Source: Pseudomonas tremae (GTDB lineage Bacteria; Pseudomonadota; Gammaproteobacteria; Pseudomonadales; Pseudomonadaceae). Taken from it: a stretch of DNA of 64,000 nucleotides. Within the stretch, counting starts at the first letter, position 1, and every line of letters starts with the position of its first letter. This document shows, one piece after another, positions 7,441-15,413 of this stretch. The stretch spans positions 62,001 through 126,000 of the forward strand of contig NZ_LJRO01000313.1 of assembly GCF_001401155.1 (NCBI RefSeq), read 5' to 3'. The notes beneath the pieces were generated by a model. The model saw only the letters and a program-made list of their open reading frames with translations. It was not told where the DNA came from and did not search any database. The position numbers and the translations under genes are program-made.

Positions 7441-7999
7441 ACTGTCCTCTTACGTTGGAGAGCAGGTCCATCCTGCTGTCTTTCAAATACGCTTTCATTC
7501 CCTTGGCCGTAGTGACACCGCCCGCGCCGTCGATTCTAACGTCTTGGTCGGTCTCCGCATATTGCTTCTGAGGGAATACGGTCATGCGACTACTGGTGAT
7601 AATGGTCGTACGTTGTTTCTCATCGGTGCGCTCCACACGAACGGCGTCCATCAGTTCGACCTGATCGCCGGCCGATGAAACTTCGCCTCTTTTGCTCTGC
7701 ACGTGCCAAGGGAACTCGCCACCACGGTACATATGCAGATTCGGCATTGTCAGCAGGCTCACGTCCGTGGCCTTTACATGCTCTACCTTGTCGGAGGTCA
7801 TGTCGTACTGAAGTGTGCCGTCGGGCAAGTACTGCACGCTGCGTGTATTGATTGCATAGTAGTCGATGGCGGTGTCGTCAGCCGACCCTGCAGGTTGATC
7901 CATGAAGCTTTCCGGGCTGACGTTCCAATAGCCGACAGCTGCCAGCAGTACTGCCAGTACCCCGAAAAGCAGGAACTTCCGAATTTTTTTAGTGAACAT
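7427..7999 (-). CDS. lptC: LptC, inner-membrane LPS transport protein
   Basis: LptC is a bitopic protein that receives LPS from LptB2FG and passes it to LptA. The 190-residue product has a basic N-terminus (MFTKKIRKF), one transmembrane helix (about 9-26) and a periplasmic OstA-like beta domain (residues about 50-185, with MTSDKVEH and VELMDAVRVER). It lies eight bases after kdsC and overlaps lptA. Sequence conservation in LptC is low across genera, so the call leans on topology, length and its invariable place between kdsC and lptA. Confidence 0.93.
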   Translation of the reverse strand: MFTKKIRKFLLFGVLAVLLAAVGYWNVSPESFMDQPAGSADDTAIDYYAINTRSVQYLPDGTLQYDMTSDKVEHVKATDVSLLTMPNLHMYRGGEFPWHVQSKRGEVSSAGDQVELMDAVRVERTDEKQRTTIITSSRMTVFPQKQYAETDQDVRIDGAGGVTTAKGMKAYLKDSRMDLLSNVRGQYESR

Positions 8000-8007
8000 A
8001 ATGGCTT

Positions 8008-8547
8008 CTATAAATAGGCGGAGTGAGCCGCTTCAAGGTTGCCTTGCGCACTCAGAATCAGTTCGCAGAATTCGCGTGCAGCGCCTTCGCCGCCTCGCGC
8101 TTTGGTTATCCCGTGTGCATGCTCGCGTACAAAACCTGCCGCGTTGGCGACGGCCATGCCCAGACCGACGCGTCGAATGACTGGCAAGTCTGGCAGATCA
8201 TCGCCCAGATAGGCGACTTGTTCGTAATCAAGTTTCAACTCGGCCAGCAATTGATCCAGTACCACCAGCTTGTCTTCACGCCCTTGAAACAGGTGCGCGA
8301 TGCCCAGGCTCTTCGCCCGGCGCTCGACGATCGACGTTTTACGGCCGCTGATAATGGCAGTAGTAACGCCCGAGGCTATCAGCATTTTTATGCCCTGGCC
8401 GTCCAGTGTGCTGAAAGTCTTTATTTCGCTGCCATCTTCCAGGAAGTAAAGACGACCGTCAGTCAGTACGCCGTCGACGTCGAAAACGGCCAGCTTGATA
8501 GCCTTGCCGCGTTGCATGAGATCCTGTGTCATCGTTTCGGTATCCAT
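8008..8547 (-). CDS. kdsC: 3-deoxy-D-manno-octulosonate 8-phosphate phosphatase
   Basis: KdsC removes phosphate from Kdo-8-phosphate to give Kdo, the inner-core sugar of LPS. This HAD-superfamily enzyme of 179 residues has the nucleophile motif FDVDGVLTDG, the Thr/Ser motif IISGRKT and the distal acidic pair GDDLPDLPV; it lacks a cap domain, as expected for the C0 tetrameric type. The ATG at 8547 overlaps the kdsD stop by one base (TAATG); an alternative ATG five codons later (MTQD) is possible. It lies between kdsD and lptC. Confidence 0.96.
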   Translation of the reverse strand: MDTETMTQDLMQRGKAIKLAVFDVDGVLTDGRLYFLEDGSEIKTFSTLDGQGIKMLIASGVTTAIISGRKTSIVERRAKSLGIAHLFQGREDKLVVLDQLLAELKLDYEQVAYLGDDLPDLPVIRRVGLGMAVANAAGFVREHAHGITKARGGEGAAREFCELILSAQGNLEAAHSAYL

Positions 8548-9521
8548 TACATGACGCCTGCGCGCAAGAGATCCTGCAGGTTGAATGCGCCCACAGGCCG
8601 GTCGTTCCGGTCTACGACAACCAGAGCGCCGATCTTGTGGTCTTCCATGATTTTAAGTGCTTCGGCGGCAAGCATCTCTGCGTGCACGGTCTTGCCGTGA
8701 ACCGTCATGACGTCATCGATGGTGGTCTGGCGGATATCGACAGGGCGGTCCAGCGTTCTGCGCAGGTCGCCGTCCGTGAATATGCCAGCGAGGGTGCCGT
8801 CGGCTTCCAGAATGGCAGTCATGCCCAGGCCCTTGCGGGTCATTTCCAGCAGCGCGTCCCTGAGCAGGGTGCCGCGCTGGACGCTGGGCAGCGCGTCACC
8901 GGAGTGCATGACGTTCTCGACCTTGAGCAGCAGGCGTCGGCCAAGTGCGCCACCCGGATGAGAGAACGCGAAGTCTTCGGCAGTAAAGCCTCGTGCGTCG
9001 AGCAGCGCCACAGCCAGGGCGTCGCCCATGACCAGTGCGGCGGTGGTAGAAGAAGTCGGCGCAAGGTTCAGCGGGCAGGCCTCATGCGCCACGTGGGCAT
9101 TCAGGTTGATGTCTGCGGCCTTGGCCAGAATCGAGTCGGGGTCGCCGGTCAGGCTGATCATCTTGATGCCCAACCGTTTGATAAGAGGCAGCAGGGTTAC
9201 GATCTCGTTGGTGCTGCCGGAGTTGGACAGCGCCAGAATGATGTCATCGCGGGTGATCATGCCCATGTCGCCGTGACTGGCTTCGGCCGGATGCACGAAA
9301 AAAGACGTGGTGCCGGTGCTTGCCAGTGTGGCTGCGATCTTGTTGCCAACGTGTCCGGACTTGCCCATGCCGACCACCACAACCCGCCCTTTGCTGGCCA
9401 GGATCATTTCGCACGCTCGCACGAAATCCCCGTCCAGGCGCTCAAGCAAGCCTTGCATGGCTTCTATCTCGAGACGAATGGTGCGTTGCGCCGAGTGGAT
9501 CAGATCACTGGATTGGTTCAT
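8547..9521 (-). CDS. kdsD: D-arabinose 5-phosphate isomerase
   Basis: KdsD converts ribulose-5-phosphate to arabinose-5-phosphate, the first step to Kdo. The 324 residues contain an N-terminal SIS (sugar isomerase) domain (about 35-170, with VVGMGKSGHVGNKIAATL, the catalytic-region HPAEASHGDMG and ALSNSGSTNE) and two C-terminal CBS domains (about 205-320). It opens the minus-strand kdsD-kdsC-lptCAB unit and is divergent from mlaF. A TATAAT (9560-9555, minus) lies 34 bases upstream of its start. Confidence 0.97.
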   Translation of the reverse strand: MNQSSDLIHSAQRTIRLEIEAMQGLLERLDGDFVRACEMILASKGRVVVVGMGKSGHVGNKIAATLASTGTTSFFVHPAEASHGDMGMITRDDIILALSNSGSTNEIVTLLPLIKRLGIKMISLTGDPDSILAKAADINLNAHVAHEACPLNLAPTSSTTAALVMGDALAVALLDARGFTAEDFAFSHPGGALGRRLLLKVENVMHSGDALPSVQRGTLLRDALLEMTRKGLGMTAILEADGTLAGIFTDGDLRRTLDRPVDIRQTTIDDVMTVHGKTVHAEMLAAEALKIMEDHKIGALVVVDRNDRPVGAFNLQDLLRAGVM

Positions 9522-9825
9522 GTCTGGAAAGGGTCAGCCTGCTGAAAGGCGGCGATTATAGCGGTAATGAACGATTCCCTCACGTCTGATCGTCGTTGTG
9601 TTGTTTTTAAACGAATTTCCTACGCGACTGCGGGTCTGTATTCAAGCCTGTGGCCATAACATTGTGGTACAGAATATTTTAGCGAATACCTGAACCGGTC
9701 GGTTCTCTTCTTGGGGGCGGTTGGCTGCGGTGATATAGTTCGCGGCTTGTTCGGACTGCCTGGGCAGCTTGTCTGCCGCCACTGTTCAGTGGCCGAGGGC
9801 GGATGCTGTATCGCAAGGAGTTTAG
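9522..9825. promoter_or_regulatory. Divergent intergenic region with mlaF promoter
   Basis: This 304-base gap separates divergent kdsD and mlaF. On the plus strand TTGGGG (9711-9716) and TATAGT (9734-9739) are 17 bp apart and form a credible sigma-70 promoter about 80 bases before the mlaF ATG; a strong AAGGAG precedes that ATG. On the minus strand TATAAT (9560-9555) may serve kdsD, with only a weak -35. I see no coding frame or repeat in the rest. Confidence 0.55.
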
Positions 9826-10635
9826 ATGAGTTCTGATGACGCCTATGCGGTCGAGTTGAAAGGTGTGTCTTTCAAACGCGGTACGCGCACCATTTTTAAT
9901 GACGTCGATATTCGTATTCCACGCGGCAAGGTCACGGGAATAATGGGGCCGTCTGGCTGTGGCAAGACTACCTTGCTGCGCCTGATGGGCGCTCAGTTGC
10001 GCCCGAGCGCCGGCCAGGTTTGGGTGAACGGCCAGAACCTGCCCGATCTTTCGCGCAGTGACCTGTTCGACGCGCGCAAGCAGATGGGCGTGCTGTTCCA
10101 GAGCGGCGCGCTGTTTACCGATCTCGACGTTTTTGAAAACGTCGCCTTTCCATTGCGTGTGCACACCGAACTGCCGGAAGAGATGATCCGCGACATCGTT
10201 CTGCTCAAGCTTCAGGCCGTAGGCCTGCGCGGCGCGGTAGAGCTGATGCCCGATGAGCTGTCGGGTGGCATGAAGCGTCGTGTGGCGCTGGCTCGTGCGA
10301 TTGCCCTTGACCCGCAGATCCTGATGTACGACGAGCCTTTCGTCGGGCAGGACCCGATTGCAATGGGGGTGCTGGTGCGCCTGATCCGCCTGCTCAATGA
10401 TGCTTTGGGGATCACCAGTATCGTGGTGTCTCACGACCTCAGCGAGACGGCGAGCATCGCCGACTATCTCTATGTTGTGGGCGATGGACAAGTGCTGGGG
10501 CAGGGTACGCCACAGGAACTGATGTCCTCGGACAATCCGCGTATTCGTCAATTCATGACCGGCGAGCCCGATGGCCCTGTGCCGTTCCATTATCCGGCGC
10601 CGGATTTTCGCGAAGATCTTTTGGGGAAGCGCTGA
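9826..10635 (+). CDS. mlaF: MlaF, ATPase of the phospholipid transporter Mla
   Basis: MlaF powers the MlaFEDB inner-membrane complex, which maintains outer-membrane lipid asymmetry. The 269-residue protein has Walker A GPSGCGKTT (41-49), the signature LSGGMKRRVALARA, Walker B ILMYDEPF and H-loop VVSHDL. The C-terminal tail of about 25 residues past the ABC core is where MlaF docks to a neighbouring subunit in known structures. Start is supported by AAGGAG; the stop overlaps the mlaE start (TGATG). It opens mlaFEDCB; mlaA is not in this window. Confidence 0.96.
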   Translation: MSSDDAYAVELKGVSFKRGTRTIFNDVDIRIPRGKVTGIMGPSGCGKTTLLRLMGAQLRPSAGQVWVNGQNLPDLSRSDLFDARKQMGVLFQSGALFTDLDVFENVAFPLRVHTELPEEMIRDIVLLKLQAVGLRGAVELMPDELSGGMKRRVALARAIALDPQILMYDEPFVGQDPIAMGVLVRLIRLLNDALGITSIVVSHDLSETASIADYLYVVGDGQVLGQGTPQELMSSDNPRIRQFMTGEPDGPVPFHYPAPDFREDLLGKR

Positions 10636-11432
10636 TGCGCAATAAGTCACTGATGGACCGGGTTCGTCTGCTTGGACGTTCGGCCATCGATATCGTTGCT
10701 GTTCTGGGCCGCTCCGGCCTTTTTCTGGTGCATGCCCTGCTGGGGCGTGGTGGTGCTGGCAGCAGTTTTCAGCTGTTGATCAAGCAGCTGTATTCCGTCG
10801 GTGTGATGTCTCTGGTCATCATCGTGGTCTCCGGCGTATTCATCGGGATGGTGCTGGCGCTGCAGGGCTTCAGCATTCTTGCCAAATACGGTTCCGAGCA
10901 GGCCGTCGGTCAGATGGTAGCCCTGACGTTGCTGCGTGAACTGGGACCGGTGGTCACAGCCTTGCTCTTTGCCGGTCGCGCAGGGTCTGCACTGACCGCC
11001 GAGATCGGCAACATGAAGTCCACCGAGCAATTGTCGAGCCTTGAGATGATCGGCGTCGATCCGCTCAAATACATCGTTGCGCCGCGCTTGTGGGCCGGTT
11101 TTATCTCGTTGCCGATTCTGGCGATGATTTTCAGCGTGGTGGGTATCTGGGGCGCTTCCTGGGTAGCGATAGATTGGCTGGGAGTCTATGACGGTTCTTT
11201 CTGGTCGAACATGCAGAACAGCGTTTCTTTCACGAACGATGTGCTCAATGGGGTGATCAAAAGCGTCGTATTTGCCTTCGTGGTGACATGGATTGCCGTT
11301 TTCCAAGGGTATGACTGCGACCCTACTTCCGAGGGGATCAGCCGCGCGACAACCAGGACGGTTGTATATGCCTCCTTGGCCGTGCTGGGACTGGACTTTA
11401 TTTTGACCGCCTTGATGTTTGGAGATTTCTGA
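10635..11432 (+). CDS. mlaE: MlaE, permease of the phospholipid transporter Mla
   Basis: MlaE is the membrane subunit of the MCE-type transporter MlaFEDB. Its 265 residues include a soluble N-terminal amphipathic part and about five transmembrane helices, with the family block ALTLLRELGPVVTALLFAGRAGSALTAEIG split here as LRELGPVV and GRAGSALTAEIG around residues 100-120, and the following SLEMIGVDPL coupling segment. The ATG overlaps the mlaF stop and the stop overlaps the mlaD start, both as TGATG, which keeps subunits in step. Confidence 0.96.
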   Translation: MRNKSLMDRVRLLGRSAIDIVAVLGRSGLFLVHALLGRGGAGSSFQLLIKQLYSVGVMSLVIIVVSGVFIGMVLALQGFSILAKYGSEQAVGQMVALTLLRELGPVVTALLFAGRAGSALTAEIGNMKSTEQLSSLEMIGVDPLKYIVAPRLWAGFISLPILAMIFSVVGIWGASWVAIDWLGVYDGSFWSNMQNSVSFTNDVLNGVIKSVVFAFVVTWIAVFQGYDCDPTSEGISRATTRTVVYASLAVLGLDFILTALMFGDF

Positions 11433-11899
11433 TGCAAAACCGTGCCATCGAAACCGGTGTCGGCCTTTTCCTGCTGGCCGGGATACTGGCTCTGCTGCTG
11501 CTGGCCCTGCGAGTCAGTGGTCTGAGCACAAGCGCGAGCACCGACACCTATAAACTTTATGCTTACTTCGACAATCTGGCCGGTTTGACTGTCAGAGCCA
11601 AGGTCAGCATGGCTGGCGTGACTGTCGGCAAGGTGACCGCGATCGATCTGGATCGCGACACCTTTACAGGTCGCGTCACTCTGGAAATACAGAAAAAGGT
11701 CGACAACCTGCCTTCGGACTCGACCGCGTCGATTCTGACCGCCGGGCTGCTGGGTGAAAAGTACATAGGCATCAGTGTTGGCGGCGATGACAAGCTTCTC
11801 AAGGATGGCGGGACCATCCATGACACGCAATCGTCTCTGGTACTTGAAGACCTGATCGGAAAATTCCTGCTCAATACAGTAAGTAAAGACGCCAAGTGA
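11432..11899 (+). CDS. mlaD: MlaD, MCE-domain lipid carrier subunit
   Basis: MlaD forms a periplasmic hexameric ring on MlaE through which phospholipid passes. The 155 residues contain one N-terminal transmembrane helix (about 8-28), then an MCE domain (about 39-117: YAYFDNLAGLTVRAKVSMAGV, GLLGEKYIGISVGG) and a short C-terminal helix that lines the ring pore (LEDLIGKFLLN). Start overlaps the mlaE stop; mlaC begins 10 bases downstream. The length is typical for the single-MCE MlaD type. Confidence 0.95.
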   Translation: MQNRAIETGVGLFLLAGILALLLLALRVSGLSTSASTDTYKLYAYFDNLAGLTVRAKVSMAGVTVGKVTAIDLDRDTFTGRVTLEIQKKVDNLPSDSTASILTAGLLGEKYIGISVGGDDKLLKDGGTIHDTQSSLVLEDLIGKFLLNTVSKDAK

Positions 11900-11909
11900 G
11901 GAGCTTCAA

Positions 11910-12560
11910 ATGATCTCTATTCTGCGCCGTGGTCTGCTGGTGTTGCTGGCCGCTTTGCCTATGCTGGCCAACGCTGCGGCGACCCCCTCGGCCCATGATC
12001 TGGTGGAACGCACCACCAAGGAACTGCTGAGTGATCTCGCGACCAATCGTGAAGAGTACAAGTCCAACCCGAGCGCGTTCTACGATGCGCTGAACCGCAT
12101 TGTGGGCCCGGTGGTGGATGCGGATGGCATTTCCAAAAGCATCATGACCGTCAAGTACTCGCGCAAGGCATCGCCTGAGCAAGTAAAGCGCTTCGAAGAG
12201 AACTTCAAGCGCAGCCTGATGCAGTTCTACGGAAACGCACTGCTTGAATTCAACAATCAGGGCATCACCGTTGCGCCAGCCAAGGATGAAGGCGACGACC
12301 GTACCAGCGTGGACATGCAGGTGAAGGGCTCCAACGGTGCCGTTTACCCGGTTTCCTACACGCTGGTGAAGCTGAACGGCGAGTGGAAAGTCCGTAACGT
12401 TGTGATCAACGGTATCAACATCGGCAAGCTGTTCCGTGATCAGTTCGCCGACGCCATGCAGCGTAATGGCAATAATCTGGACACCACGATCAACAACTGG
12501 GCGGGCGAGGTTGCCAAGACCAAGTCCACCGTTGACGCATCGCAGAAGCCGGCACAATGA
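11910..12560 (+). CDS. mlaC: MlaC, periplasmic phospholipid-binding protein
   Basis: MlaC shuttles phospholipid between MlaA in the outer membrane and MlaFEDB. The 216-residue product begins with a Sec signal peptide (hydrophobic core about 9-20, cleavage predicted after Ala22 in ANA) and shows the Tol-Tol-Ttg2 family pattern: NPSAFYDALNRIVGPVVD, YSRKASPEQVKRFEENF and the closing NGEWKVRNVVINGINIG. GAGG lies eight bases before the ATG. The stop overlaps the mlaB start (ATGA). Confidence 0.96.
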   Translation: MISILRRGLLVLLAALPMLANAAATPSAHDLVERTTKELLSDLATNREEYKSNPSAFYDALNRIVGPVVDADGISKSIMTVKYSRKASPEQVKRFEENFKRSLMQFYGNALLEFNNQGITVAPAKDEGDDRTSVDMQVKGSNGAVYPVSYTLVKLNGEWKVRNVVINGINIGKLFRDQFADAMQRNGNNLDTTINNWAGEVAKTKSTVDASQKPAQ

Positions 12561-12862
12561 GCGAGGCCGCTGTTCGTCTGGCCGGCCCGGGCGAGTTGAA
12601 GCTGATCGGGGTGCTGGATTATCGTACCGGACCGCAATTGCGCAAGCAGGGTGCGGCACTGATCAAATCCGGTGACCTGCCCGAGCTGACGCTTGATTGT
12701 TCCGGTGTCGAGAAGTCCAGCAGTGTAGGATTGGCATTGCTGCTTGCTTTCATGCGCGATGCACGAGATGCAGGCAAGTCGATTACAGTCCGCTCGCTGC
12801 CTGAAGACATGCGCCAGATAGCCCGTGTTTCAGGTCTTACCGAGCTACTGGATACCCACTGA
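12557..12862 (+). CDS. mlaB: MlaB, STAS-domain regulator of the Mla transporter
   Basis: MlaB is a small cytoplasmic STAS-domain protein that binds MlaF and supports assembly and ATPase activity of the complex. The 101 residues show the STAS pattern: a beta-strand start (RLAGPGELKLIGVLDYRTG), then TLDCSGVEKSSSVGLALLLAFMRDA around 50-72 with the Ser-rich loop typical of the family. It is the last gene of mlaFEDCB, overlapping mlaC by four bases, and is followed by a terminator. Confidence 0.93.
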   Translation: MSEAAVRLAGPGELKLIGVLDYRTGPQLRKQGAALIKSGDLPELTLDCSGVEKSSSVGLALLLAFMRDARDAGKSITVRSLPEDMRQIARVSGLTELLDTH

Positions 12863-12876
12863 CAGGCATCATCGAG

Positions 12877-12930
12877 AAAGCCCTTTATCCGGGACCCGTT
12901 CGTCGGGCTTCGCATAACATGGGCTTTTTT
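12877..12930 (+). terminator. Terminator after mlaB
   Basis: AAAGCCC (12877-12883) pairs with GGGCTTT (12921-12927) and the descending arm runs into six T residues. The 37-base interior contains a small nested CCCG/CGGG hairpin. The stem is long-range but has the classic A-tract/T-tract layout. It would separate mlaFEDCB from ibaG-murA. Confidence 0.55.
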
Positions 12931-12976
12931 GTATGATGGCCGACCCGCGCGCGTACAGCGCCGATCGAGGTTAAGC

Positions 12977-13216
12977 ATGCAGGCTGTAGAAGTTAAAAGC
13001 TTCCTTGAAGGAAAGCTGCCGGAAATCAAGGTGGAAGTCGAAGGCGAAGGCTGTAACTTCCAGCTGAATATCATCAGTGACGAGTTGGCCGGCCTGAGCC
13101 CGGTCAAGCGTCAGCAGCAGATTTACACCCATCTGAACCCCTGGATTGCCGATGGCAGCATCCACGCGGTGACCATGAAATTTTTCAGCCGCGCTGCGTG
13201 GGCCGAGCGTACCTGA
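12977..13216 (+). CDS. ibaG: IbaG (YrbA), BolA-family protein
   Basis: IbaG is a small BolA-family protein that, with monothiol glutaredoxins, binds iron-sulfur clusters; it is linked to acid tolerance and envelope integrity in other bacteria. The 79 residues have the class II KH-like fold with FQLNIISDELAGLSPVKRQQQIY and a conserved His near the C-terminus (GSIHAVTMKFFS). I placed the start at the ATG (12977) giving MQAVEVKS, preceded by GAGGTTAAG. It is 22 bases upstream of murA and probably co-transcribed with it, as in most gammaproteobacteria. Confidence 0.93.
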   Translation: MQAVEVKSFLEGKLPEIKVEVEGEGCNFQLNIISDELAGLSPVKRQQQIYTHLNPWIADGSIHAVTMKFFSRAAWAERT

Positions 13217-13238
13217 GCCAATTGGTGTCGAGACTCTA

Positions 13239-14504
13239 ATGGATAAATTGATTATTACCGGCGGCGTTCGTCTTGATGGCGAAATTCGCATTTCCGGGGC
13301 AAAGAACTCTGCCCTGCCGATCCTTGCCGCCACGTTGCTGGCTGATGGGCCAGTCACCGTTCAAAACTTGCCCCACCTGCACGACATCACCACTATGATC
13401 GAGCTGTTCGGTCGCATGGGTATCGAGCCGGTGATCGACGAGAAACTCAGCGTCGAGATCGATGCTCGTACCATCAAGACCCTGGTGGCTCCGTACGAAC
13501 TGGTGAAAACCATGCGTGCGTCGATTCTGGTGCTTGGGCCTATGGTCGCCCGCTTTGGCGAGGCCGAAGTGGCCCTGCCAGGCGGCTGTGCCATTGGCTC
13601 GCGACCGGTCGACCTGCACATCCGTGGCCTCGAGGCCATGGGCGCGATCATTGATGTCGAAGGTGGTTACATCAAGGCCAAGGCCCCAGAGGGCGGTCTG
13701 CGCGGTGCGCACTTCTTCTTCGACACCGTGAGTGTGACCGGTACCGAAAACATCATGATGGCTGCCAGCCTCGCCAACGGCCGTAGCGTACTTCAGAACG
13801 CCGCTCGCGAGCCTGAGGTTGTCGATCTGGCGAACTTCCTGATCGCCATGGGTGCAAAAATTCACGGCGCAGGCACCGACACCATCACTATCGATGGCGT
13901 CAAGCGTCTGGGGTCAGCCACCTACAAGGTCATGCCTGACCGTATCGAGACCGGCACCTACCTGGTGGCCGCTGCCGTTACCGGTGGTCGCGTCAAGGTC
14001 AAGGACACCGATCCGACCATCCTCGAAGCAGTGCTGCTCAAGCTTCAGGAAGCCGGTGCCGAAGTCACGACCGGTGAAGACTGGATCGAGCTGAACATGC
14101 ACGGCAAGCGTCCGAAGGCCGTCAACGTGCGCACTGCGCCTTATCCGGCGTTCCCTACCGACATGCAGGCGCAGTTCATCTCGCTCAATGCCATTGCCGA
14201 AGGCACAGGCGCGGTTATCGAGACCATTTTCGAAAACCGCTTCATGCACGTGTATGAAATGCACCGTATGGGCGCCCAGATCCAGGTCGAAGGCAACACT
14301 GCAATCGTGACCGGTACCGAAGTGCTCAAGGGCGCGCCAGTCATGGCGACCGACTTGCGTGCATCGGCCAGTCTGGTGATTTCTGCGCTGGTCGCTCAGG
14401 GCGACACGTTGATCGATCGCATTTACCACATAGACCGTGGTTACGAGTGCATCGAAGAGAAGCTGCAAATGCTGGGCGCCAAGATCCGCCGCGTTCCGGG
14501 CTAG
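13239..14504 (+). CDS. murA: UDP-N-acetylglucosamine 1-carboxyvinyltransferase
   Basis: MurA transfers enolpyruvate from PEP to UDP-GlcNAc, the first committed step of peptidoglycan synthesis, and is the target of fosfomycin. The 421-residue protein has the two-domain EPT fold with Lys22 (GAKNSA) and the catalytic, fosfomycin-reactive Cys117 in PGGCAIGSRPVD; Asp and Arg residues of the closing loop (FPTDMQAQF) are present. It follows ibaG by 22 bases and is separated from hisG by a 150-base gap with a strong hairpin. Confidence 0.98.
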   Translation: MDKLIITGGVRLDGEIRISGAKNSALPILAATLLADGPVTVQNLPHLHDITTMIELFGRMGIEPVIDEKLSVEIDARTIKTLVAPYELVKTMRASILVLGPMVARFGEAEVALPGGCAIGSRPVDLHIRGLEAMGAIIDVEGGYIKAKAPEGGLRGAHFFFDTVSVTGTENIMMAASLANGRSVLQNAAREPEVVDLANFLIAMGAKIHGAGTDTITIDGVKRLGSATYKVMPDRIETGTYLVAAAVTGGRVKVKDTDPTILEAVLLKLQEAGAEVTTGEDWIELNMHGKRPKAVNVRTAPYPAFPTDMQAQFISLNAIAEGTGAVIETIFENRFMHVYEMHRMGAQIQVEGNTAIVTGTEVLKGAPVMATDLRASASLVISALVAQGDTLIDRIYHIDRGYECIEEKLQMLGAKIRRVPG

Positions 14505-14510
14505 CAACCT

Positions 14511-14540
14511 GCGGCCCTGATGCCAAAGGCATGGGGCCGC
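14511..14540 (+). terminator. Hairpin after murA, probable transcription end
   Basis: GCGGCCC pairs perfectly with GGGCCGC around an inner ATGCC/GGCAT stem and AAA loop, giving a very stable hairpin 6 bases after the murA stop. The tail CTGTTCTGTC is only partly T-rich, so it may be an imperfect or Rho-assisted terminator. Confidence 0.6.
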
Positions 14541-14654
14541 CTGTTCTGTCGCGGGTGTGATTTCTGATTCGTTTCACCTCGGACCTCGGGCCGAGGGTTG
14601 TCACACGCCGTTTGCGTCGTGACAAAGGTTTCCTGATAAGGACTGACGTTTCCC

Positions 14655-15290
14655 ATGTTGACCATCGCACTGTCCAAGGGCCGCATTCTTGACGACACCC
14701 TGCCGCTTCTCGCCGAAGCTGGCATCGTGCCGACCGAGAATCCGGACAAGAGCCGCAAGCTCATCATCCCCACGACTCAGGCTGACGTGCGTCTGCTGAT
14801 CGTGCGTGCCACCGATGTGCCGACGTATGTCGAGCATGGTGCCGCCGACCTGGGCGTCGCGGGCAAGGATGTGTTGATGGAATACACCGGCCAGGGCCTG
14901 TATGAGCCGCTGGACCTGCAGATCGCCAAGTGCAGGCTCATGACTGCCGGTGCCATCGGCGCGGTGGAGCCCAAGGGGCGCCTGCGCGTGGCCACCAAGT
15001 TCGTCAATGTCGCCAAGCGTTACTACGCCGAGCAAGGGCGTCAGGTCGATATCATCAAGCTTTACGGCTCCATGGAGCTGGCACCGTTGATCGGTCTCGC
15101 AGACAAGATAATCGACGTGGTCGACACCGGCAATACCTTGCGGGCCAACGGTCTAGAGCCGCAGGAGCTGATCGCTCACATCAGCTCGCGGCTGGTCGTG
15201 AACAAGGCTTCCATGAAAATGCAGCACGCCCGCATCCAGGCCCTTATCGACACCTTGCGCAAGGCTGTCGAGTCTCGACACCGCAGCTGA
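14655..15290 (+). CDS. hisG: ATP phosphoribosyltransferase, short (HisZ-dependent) form
   Basis: HisG catalyses the first step of histidine synthesis, joining ATP and PRPP. At 211 residues this is the short form, which lacks the C-terminal regulatory domain and needs HisZ for activity and feedback control; no hisZ is in the window. Family motifs: LSKGRILDDTLPLL at the N-terminus, GAADLGVAGKDVL and the PRPP-binding IIDVVDTGNTLRANGL. It leads hisG-hisD-hisC, with 123 bases before hisD. TAAGGA lies upstream of the ATG. Confidence 0.97.
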   Translation: MLTIALSKGRILDDTLPLLAEAGIVPTENPDKSRKLIIPTTQADVRLLIVRATDVPTYVEHGAADLGVAGKDVLMEYTGQGLYEPLDLQIAKCRLMTAGAIGAVEPKGRLRVATKFVNVAKRYYAEQGRQVDIIKLYGSMELAPLIGLADKIIDVVDTGNTLRANGLEPQELIAHISSRLVVNKASMKMQHARIQALIDTLRKAVESRHRS

Positions 15291-15413
15291 TCCCTCCACG
15301 CAACTTCGAGTTGCGTCCAGCTATCCGTGTCATAGCCAAATTTCTCAGGTGCCTGCGCGGATAGCTTGGTAGCTTTAGGCTCCTGAGCATCCGCCAATTA
15401 TTGAGGCCCTGTT

